Origin: Hyphomicrobiales bacterium
GTDB lineage: Bacteria; Pseudomonadota; Alphaproteobacteria; Rhizobiales; Rhizobiaceae
NCBI GenBank assembly: GCA_900471515.1
Contig: UCFC01000018.1
Location: forward strand, 170,902-234,901
Direction: 5' to 3'
DNA length: 64,000 nt
Shown in pieces: positions 59,101 through 64,000 of the stretch. The stretch's first letter is position 1, and every line of letters starts with the position of its first letter. A model generated the notes under the pieces. That model made no database searches, was not told the DNA's origin, and saw only the letters and a program-made list of their open reading frames with translations. Made by a program: the position numbers and the translations under genes.

Positions 59101-60322
59101 AAGGGGGGACAAGAACAGGGACGTGTTTGCGTCCCTCGACCCAAGCGTCGATGACGTCCGACCACTCCTGCATCATGTGCCGGCGCTGTACCTCGTATTC
59201 GGCTTTGTTGTAGACGCCGCGCGACGAGCGGCCGTCCTCATGAGCCAGGCACTTCTCGATCCAATCGCTGTTGAAGCCGAGCTCGTTCAGAAGCGTCGAA
59301 CCAGTCCGCCGTAGATCATGGACTGTGAAGGGCTCAAGCGGCAGCCCCTCCTGCTTTGCACGCTCGACCACCGCGTAGGTTATGCGGTTGAAGGTCGCTC
59401 GTGACATCGGGGCGTCGGCGTCATAGCGCGATGGGAGCAGATAACGCGAATTCGCGGCGCAGGTCTTTAATGCGATCATGATGTCGAGCGCTTGGCGCGA
59501 TAGATACACGTTATGCGCCTTCGACCGCTTCATGCGCTCCTTCGGAATCGTCCAGACAGCGTTTTCGAAGTCGACCTCATCCCAGACGGCATCCTGCAGC
59601 TCGCTCTTTCGCACCATCGTCAGCAAGTAGAGCTTCATCCCGAGCCGGATCGTCGGCAATGTCGCCACATGCTCAAGTTGCTTAAGCATGATCCGGATTT
59701 CAGTCGGGGACAGGGATCGATCCTTGGGAGCGAACGTTGCGATCGACGCCGGCCCGACGTCGTCAGCCGGATTTGCAACCTTCTCGCCATGCAGGATCGC
59801 GAAACCGTAGATCTGCTTGAGGATATCTCGGACATGGATTGCTGTTGCCGGCGCACCGCGCTCCACGATCTTTCCGCAGTGCGCGCGTAGATCGTCCGGC
59901 GTGATCTCCGTGAGCAGACGGTTGCGCCACACCGGAAGAAGCTCGCGCTCGAAGATCGAGCGCCGCATTGCCCTGGTGCTGTCGGCCATTGGGGCGTTGA
60001 TGAGCCACTTCTCTCCGAGCTCGCCGAAGCTCTTGGCCTCCTTGAGGCGCCGTTTCTGACGCTGCTTCTCGATCGCGGGTGAGCGCCCCTCACTAATGGC
60101 TCGACGTGCGTCCATGCAAAGTTCTCGAGCCCGGGCGAGCGAAATTCCGTCCCGTCCGTACTTTCCAAGATAGACGGTCTCGCGTCGCCCATTCAGCCGG
60201 TAATCCAGCCGGAATGATATCGCGCCCGTGGGCATCACACGGACGTACATGCCATCGCGGTCCGCGACCTTGTACATTTTGTCCTGCGGCTTCAATGCCT
60301 TGATTGCTGCGTCCGTCAGCAT
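59066..60322 (-). CDS. P4-type tyrosine recombinase (guaA-targeting integrase, IntG-like)
   Basis: 418 aa. The N-terminal DUF4102 arm-binding domain starts MLTDAAIKALKPQDKMYKVADRDG; a core-binding domain follows (about 100-190). Catalytic residues are visible: Arg in LLTMVRKSEL near 237, His and Arg in HDLRR near 334-337, His in CLAHEDG near 357 and the nucleophile Tyr in GVYNKAEY near 371. I choose ATG 60322 over the longer frame start at 60388, since DUF4102 begins there. It is adjacent to the guaA junction and reads away from it, as in other guaA-specific integrases. Confidence 0.92.
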   Translation of the reverse strand: MLTDAAIKALKPQDKMYKVADRDGMYVRVMPTGAISFRLDYRLNGRRETVYLGKYGRDGISLARARELCMDARRAISEGRSPAIEKQRQKRRLKEAKSFGELGEKWLINAPMADSTRAMRRSIFERELLPVWRNRLLTEITPDDLRAHCGKIVERGAPATAIHVRDILKQIYGFAILHGEKVANPADDVGPASIATFAPKDRSLSPTEIRIMLKQLEHVATLPTIRLGMKLYLLTMVRKSELQDAVWDEVDFENAVWTIPKERMKRSKAHNVYLSRQALDIMIALKTCAANSRYLLPSRYDADAPMSRATFNRITYAVVERAKQEGLPLEPFTVHDLRRTGSTLLNELGFNSDWIEKCLAHEDGRSSRGVYNKAEYEVQRRHMMQEWSDVIDAWVEGRKHVPVLVPPSMPLMELDPAL

Positions 60323-60338
60323 TTCTCTATGACCTCCG

Positions 60339-60450
60339 AAAGTACCGTCAGGCAGTTTTGGGAGGCTCGTCGCGCACAAACCCGCCATGTTTCAATGGCT
60401 TACGTCAAAAAAAGTACCGTCACGAGCCTCATTCCTCATGACGGTACTTT
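60339..60450. repeat. Integrase arm-site repeats AAAGTACCGTCA at the right end
   Basis: AAAGTACCGTCA occurs at 60339-60350 and 60411-60422, and as its complement TGACGGTACTTT at 60439-60450; the last two make a 12-bp perfect inverted repeat with a 16-nt spacer. A shorter AAAGTACCGTC copy lies near the other end at 5644-5654. They overlap the integrase promoter region, so binding would also regulate the gene. Confidence 0.65.
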
Positions 60451-60614
60451 CAAATTCGGCGGCGATCAATATGGACAAGGACCGTCAGGCGGGCCGCCAA
60501 CGACGATCTATGCCTACTGATAGGTCTCGACAGCTTCCGAAGCAATTTTTCTTACATTTCAATGCTTTGTGTCGGGGTATAGCGTACAATCGGATACAAC
60601 GGGAGGGGCAAGAA

Positions 60615-60629
60615 TCATTCCCACTCGAT
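60615..60629. repeat. Right attachment site (attR) at the guaA 3' end
   Basis: TCATTCCCACTCGAT includes the guaA stop codon and the codons of its final IEWE. It pairs with the repeat at 5416-5430 (13 of 15). Insertion keeps guaA intact, because the element carries its own copy of the gene's end. Confidence 0.75.
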
Positions 60630-62177
60630 CGTGCCGGGCGGCTTGCTCGTTACGTCATAAACGACGCGGTTGATGCCGCGGACTTCGTTGATGATGCGGG
60701 TGGCGGCGCGGCCGAGGAATTCCATGTCGTAGTGATAGAAATCCGCCGTCATGCCGTCGACCGACGTGACCGCGCGCAATGCGCAGACGAATTCGTAGGT
60801 GCGGCCGTCGCCCATGACGCCGACGGTCTGGACGGGCAGCAGCACGGCGAAAGCCTGCCAGATCGCGTCGTAAAGGCCGGCCTTGCGGATTTCGTCGAGA
60901 TAGATCGCATCGGCTTCGCGCAGGATCTCGAGCTTCTCGCGGGTAATGCCGCCGGGGCAGCGGATGGCAAGGCCCGGACCCGGGAAGGGGTGGCGCCCGA
61001 TGAAGCTGTCGGGCAGGCCGAGCTCCTTGCCGAGCACGCGCACTTCGTCCTTGAAGAGTTCGCGCAGCGGCTCGACGAGCTGCATCTTCATGCGCTCCGG
61101 CAGGCCGCCGACATTATGGTGCGACTTGATGGTGACGGAAGGGCCGCCGGTGAAGGAGACCGACTCGATCACGTCGGGATAGAGCGTGCCCTGGCCGAGG
61201 AAATCGGCGCCGCCGAGTTTCCTGGCCTCCTCCTCGAAGGTTTCGATGAAGAGGCGGCCAATGATCTTGCGCTTGGTTTCCGGGTCTGAAACGCCTTCGA
61301 GCTCGCCGATGAAGCGATCGGAGGCATCGACGTGGATCAGGTGCAGATTGTAGTGCTCGCGGAACATGGCGACGACACCGGCCGCCTCGTCCTTGCGCAT
61401 CAGGCCGTGGTCGACGAGGATGCAGGTCAGCTGGTCGCCGACGGCCTCATGGATGAGCAGGGCTGCGACCGACGAATCCACGCCGCCGGACAGCGCGCAG
61501 ATGACGCGCTTGTCGCCGACTTGGCGGCGAATGTCTTCAACCGCCTTCTGACGGTAGGCCGACATCGTCCAGTCGCCCTTGATGCCGGCGATATTGTGGA
61601 TGAAATTTGCAATCAGCTTGGCGCCGTCGGGCGTATGCACGACCTCGGGATGAAACTGCACGCCGTAATATTTGCGCTTCTCGTCGGCGATGAAAGCGTA
61701 GGGCGCGTTGGAGGAGGTCGCAATAACCTCGAATCCCTCGGGCAGTTTCGTCACCCGGTCGCCATGGCTCATCCAGACCTGATGGCGCGATCCCTTGGAC
61801 CACAGCCCTTCGAAGAGAGCGCAGTCTTCGTCGACCTCAAGGAAGGCGCGGCCGAATTCGCGGTGATGGCCGCTTTCCACCATGCCGCCAAGCTGCATGC
61901 ACATCGTCTGCTGGCCATAACAGATGCCGAACACCGGAAGGCCGCTGTCGAAGATGATCTGCGGCGCCCGCGGCGAGCCTTCGTCGACCGTCGAGGCCGG
62001 GCTGCCGGACAGGATCACGGCTTTCGGCTGGAGGCGCTTGAAGCCCTCTTCGGCGGACTGGAAGGGAACGATCTCGCAATAGACCCCGGCTTCACGCACG
62101 CGTCGCGCGATGAGCTGGGTCACCTGGCTGCCGAAATCGACGATGAGAACGCTGTCGGGATGTGCTGTCTGGGTCAT
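60615..62177 (-). CDS. guaA: GMP synthase (glutamine-hydrolysing)
   Basis: 520 aa, complete. Class I glutamine amidotransferase domain with Cys in [11 protein letters not shown] near residue 88 and His/Glu in HPEVVHT near 178; ATP-pyrophosphatase domain with ALSGGVDSS near 227; dimerisation domain ending KPPGTIEWE. It converts XMP to GMP. The last codons are the ICE attachment site and are undamaged. Essential gene in most bacteria, chromosomal. Confidence 0.98.
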   Translation of the reverse strand: MTQTAHPDSVLIVDFGSQVTQLIARRVREAGVYCEIVPFQSAEEGFKRLQPKAVILSGSPASTVDEGSPRAPQIIFDSGLPVFGICYGQQTMCMQLGGMVESGHHREFGRAFLEVDEDCALFEGLWSKGSRHQVWMSHGDRVTKLPEGFEVIATSSNAPYAFIADEKRKYYGVQFHPEVVHTPDGAKLIANFIHNIAGIKGDWTMSAYRQKAVEDIRRQVGDKRVICALSGGVDSSVAALLIHEAVGDQLTCILVDHGLMRKDEAAGVVAMFREHYNLHLIHVDASDRFIGELEGVSDPETKRKIIGRLFIETFEEEARKLGGADFLGQGTLYPDVIESVSFTGGPSVTIKSHHNVGGLPERMKMQLVEPLRELFKDEVRVLGKELGLPDSFIGRHPFPGPGLAIRCPGGITREKLEILREADAIYLDEIRKAGLYDAIWQAFAVLLPVQTVGVMGDGRTYEFVCALRAVTSVDGMTADFYHYDMEFLGRAATRIINEVRGINRVVYDVTSKPPGTIEWE

Positions 62178-62269
62178 GGCGAGCCTTTAATGAAAAGCGC
62201 CTCTTCTTGCAATGCGGGAAATCGGCCGCGGCCGGGTTTTATTGTCCCGATTGTCCCTCTTTTCGGCGC

Positions 62270-62908
62270 CTAGAACCAGAAAACACCGTCTTCCAGGGCA
62301 GTAAACAGGCTGTCGACGGCGTAGGAGAGCTTGCGGTCGACGATATGCAGATATTCGGTCCAGCCGGAAATATGCTGCAGCTCGACTGCGCCGTCCGAAA
62401 TGCCGCGAAGGCCGATCAGCGGCAGTTTATAGCCCTGGCAGGCGCGCAGCACCGCATAGGTTTCCATATCCACCATGTCGGCGGCGATATTGGCATAGGC
62501 CGCGCCCGAGACCACATTGCCGCCGGTCGAGAGCGTGGCTTCGGGAATGCCGGGAATGCGCAGCGGCAGCTCCAGTTCGGCCGGCAGGTCGAGGAAGGGC
62601 GTCTTGCCTTTCTCAAAGCCGAGCGGCGAGGCGTCCATGTCGCGATAGGAGACCGACGTGACCTGATAGACCTCGGTCTGCTGCAGGCGTGCCGAACCGG
62701 CCGAACCGAGCGAGACGACGAGATCGGGCAGTTCGTCGGAAGCGTCGAGACGGGAAAGCGACTTGGTGATCGCGATTGCCGCTTCGACCGGGCCGACGCC
62801 CGTCATCAGCGGCTCGATGCGCGAACGCAGGAACGGGCCATATTCCGCCTCTGCGGCCATGACGAACAGGATGGACTTGCCTGCGACGGACTTCAGTTCG
62901 AATTTCAT
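62270..62908 (-). CDS. 5'-methylthioadenosine/S-adenosylhomocysteine nucleosidase-like protein
   Basis: 212 aa phosphorylase-like nucleosidase. ILFVMAAEAEYG at the start, VSLGSAGSA near residue 68, MVDMETYAVLRACQ near 148 (Met-Glu substrate site) and LRGISDGA near 170 with the catalytic Asp fit the MTA/SAH nucleosidase family. ATG 62908 overlaps the thioesterase stop. It recycles adenine and sulfur from SAM by-products. Confidence 0.87.
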   Translation of the reverse strand: MKFELKSVAGKSILFVMAAEAEYGPFLRSRIEPLMTGVGPVEAAIAITKSLSRLDASDELPDLVVSLGSAGSARLQQTEVYQVTSVSYRDMDASPLGFEKGKTPFLDLPAELELPLRIPGIPEATLSTGGNVVSGAAYANIAADMVDMETYAVLRACQGYKLPLIGLRGISDGAVELQHISGWTEYLHIVDRKLSYAVDSLFTALEDGVFWF

Positions 62909-63354
62909 CCCGTAATTCCCTCTCTTCCGCGAATGACCATCATCGTTCCGGTCATGGACGCGATGAGCTTGGCCGGCCCGTCGCTGATCGCATAAGCTCG
63001 CCCGTCGGCGACGATGATGTTGGAGCCGGGCTTGGTGATCTCGCCCCTGAAGAGGAAGCGCTCGCCGCGCCCCGGCGACATGAGGTTGACCTTGAACTCG
63101 ATCGTCAGGATCGAGGCTTCGGCGTCGATAACGCTGTAGGCGGCAAAACCGCAGGCCGAATCGAGCGCTGCGGAAATGATGCCCGCGTGCAAAATGCCGT
63201 GCTGCTGTGTCAGTTTGACGTCGAAGGGAAGCTCGATTTCCACCATGCCGTGCTCGACGCGCGTCAACTCCGCGCCGATGGTGTGCATGGCCGCCTGTCG
63301 TGCAAAGTTCTGGCGGATCCGCTCCCGGAAATCGCCTCTGTCGGTATCGTTCAT
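62905..63354 (-). CDS. PaaI-type hotdog-fold thioesterase
   Basis: 149 aa. HGILHAGIISAALDSACGFAAYSV near residue 52 is the hotdog active-site helix with the Asp and the HG motif, and SILTIEFKVNLMSPGRGE follows. Members hydrolyse phenylacetyl-CoA or other acyl-CoA esters. Its ATG lies about 100 bp from the TetR gene stop and its own stop overlaps the nucleosidase start as ATGA. Confidence 0.87.
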   Translation of the reverse strand: MNDTDRGDFRERIRQNFARQAAMHTIGAELTRVEHGMVEIELPFDVKLTQQHGILHAGIISAALDSACGFAAYSVIDAEASILTIEFKVNLMSPGRGERFLFRGEITKPGSNIIVADGRAYAISDGPAKLIASMTGTMMVIRGREGITG

Positions 63355-63456
63355 CGCAGCCCTCTCGCGACCGCGAAAGTGGCATGGCCGGCCGGATTCG
63401 ACAAGGTTGCAATCCGGCTCACGATGATTTTGTCTTCACCGCCATCAGGGCGCAAT

Positions 63457-64000
63457 CTATTCGCGATGGACCGATTCTGCCCTGTGAGCCGCCCCGATCG
63501 TTTCGCGAACGGCCTGCAGCACTTCGTCGGCCAGCGACGGGGCCGATTTGATCACGGCGCGCGAGACGGCGAGCGCGCCGATCTGCCCAACAACCGCGGC
63601 AATCGCAAGCCGCCGCCTTTCGGGCGCTGGGACGGCATCCGAAAGCGATCCTTCGAGCATCGCAGTCATCTCCTCGAAGGCCTTCGCGAAGCTCTCGCTG
63701 ACGGCGCAGCCCTGCCGGCCGACTTCGCTGGCCGATGCGGTCATCGGGCAACCCGTCTCCACCTTGTCGCGCATGTCGGGCGAGATCAGCCCCTCGACAT
63801 AGTCCTGGAATGACGCGTCTCGCCCGCCGGCCCACTCTCGCGTATCGGCCATGTTGCCTTCGAACCCGTGCGTGAAGGCTTCGGCCGCCAGCGCGTCCTT
63901 GGAAGGGAAATGTGCGTAGAGCGCGCCGTGGGTCAGCCCGGCCTCCCTGGCGATATCGGCCACTCCCACGCCATCGATGCCGCGCTTGCGGAACAGCCGG
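63457..64000 (-). CDS. TetR-family regulator (5' end outside window)
   Basis: At least 181 residues; the frame stays open to the end of the window (RLFRKRGIDGVGVADIAREAGLTHGALYAHFPSKDALAAEAF). That is the TetR helix-turn-helix. The C-terminal ligand domain with a Cys in the GCPMTASASEVGRQGCAV segment resembles the regulators of reactive-electrophile or thiol responses. Start codon lies beyond base 64000. Confidence 0.9.
   Translation of the reverse strand, partial: RLFRKRGIDGVGVADIAREAGLTHGALYAHFPSKDALAAEAFTHGFEGNMADTREWAGGRDASFQDYVEGLISPDMRDKVETGCPMTASASEVGRQGCAVSESFAKAFEEMTAMLEGSLSDAVPAPERRRLAIAAVVGQIGALAVSRAVIKSAPSLADEVLQAVRETIGAAHRAESVHRE

Noticed and set aside
1..64000. CRISPR arrays, rRNA genes, intact tRNA genes and IS elements
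   Set aside because: No regularly spaced repeats, no rRNA-like sequence, no transposase gene and no complete tRNA were found; only the tRNA-Leu remnant at 58550-58636 was seen.

Overview
This window is high-GC alphaproteobacterial DNA. The flanking housekeeping genes and the type of mobile element suggest Rhizobiaceae (Rhizobium, Agrobacterium or Ensifer group). That placement is inferred from protein families, not from a database match.

Layout: (1) 1-5.4 kb is chromosomal, all on the minus strand: an ArsC-like reductase (partial), phosphonoacetaldehyde hydrolase PhnX with a partner FAD oxidoreductase, a zinc acylase/desuccinylase, a 2'-5' RNA ligase-like protein and a ParA ATPase. (2) 5.4-60.6 kb is an integrative and conjugative element (ICE) of about 55.2 kb inserted at the 3' end of guaA. 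A 15-bp imperfect repeat of the guaA end (5416-5430 and 60615-60629) marks the two junctions, and a P4-type tyrosine recombinase lies next to guaA. (3) 60.6-64 kb is chromosome again: guaA, a nucleosidase, a PaaI-type thioesterase and a TetR regulator (partial).

Inside the ICE there are four blocks. Block A (5.8-16.6 kb, minus strand) is a tightly packed ten-gene defence operon. It encodes a ribbon-helix-helix regulator, an m5C methyltransferase, an Eco29kI-type GIY-YIG endonuclease, Vsr, a MORC/Hsp90-type GHKL ATPase, a helicase fused to an Mrr-like nuclease, a protein of unknown family, a PIN-like nuclease, a protein with a nuclease-like D..QxK motif, and a Cys-rich small protein. Three CCGCGG boxes spaced 10 bp apart lie at its start. 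Block B (16.9-31 kb, plus strand) is the maintenance and control region: DUF932 and ParB genes preceded by two covarying copies of the same structured leader, a TOPRIM protein, a DUF2493 protein, a HEPN-like insertion, DUF736 proteins, a QseC/QseM/FseA/RdfS-like excision switch in which the fseA homologue is split by a +1 frameshift, RepA with iterons, ParA, DUF2840, the TraF peptidase and a lytic transglycosylase. Block C (31-45.4 kb) is the transfer machinery: a probable oriT, relaxase, TraG, and a complete trbBCDEJKLFGI set. Block D (45.5-58.5 kb) is metabolic cargo: epoxide hydrolase, SDRs, alpha/beta hydrolase, tautomerase, thiolase and a zinc-free NADP oxidoreductase, with AraC, MarR, LysR and HxlR regulators. 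It ends at a decayed tRNA-Leu, an AlpA-like gene and the integrase.

How it fits together: RdfS would be made when FseA is produced through frameshifting and is not held back by QseM. Excision at the guaA repeats would follow, then RepA/ParA/ParB maintenance of the circle, relaxase nicking near 31.1 kb and export through TraG and the Trb channel. The defence operon protects the host cell and probably also the ICE. No LuxR/LuxI pair is visible, so how the excision switch is triggered here is open.
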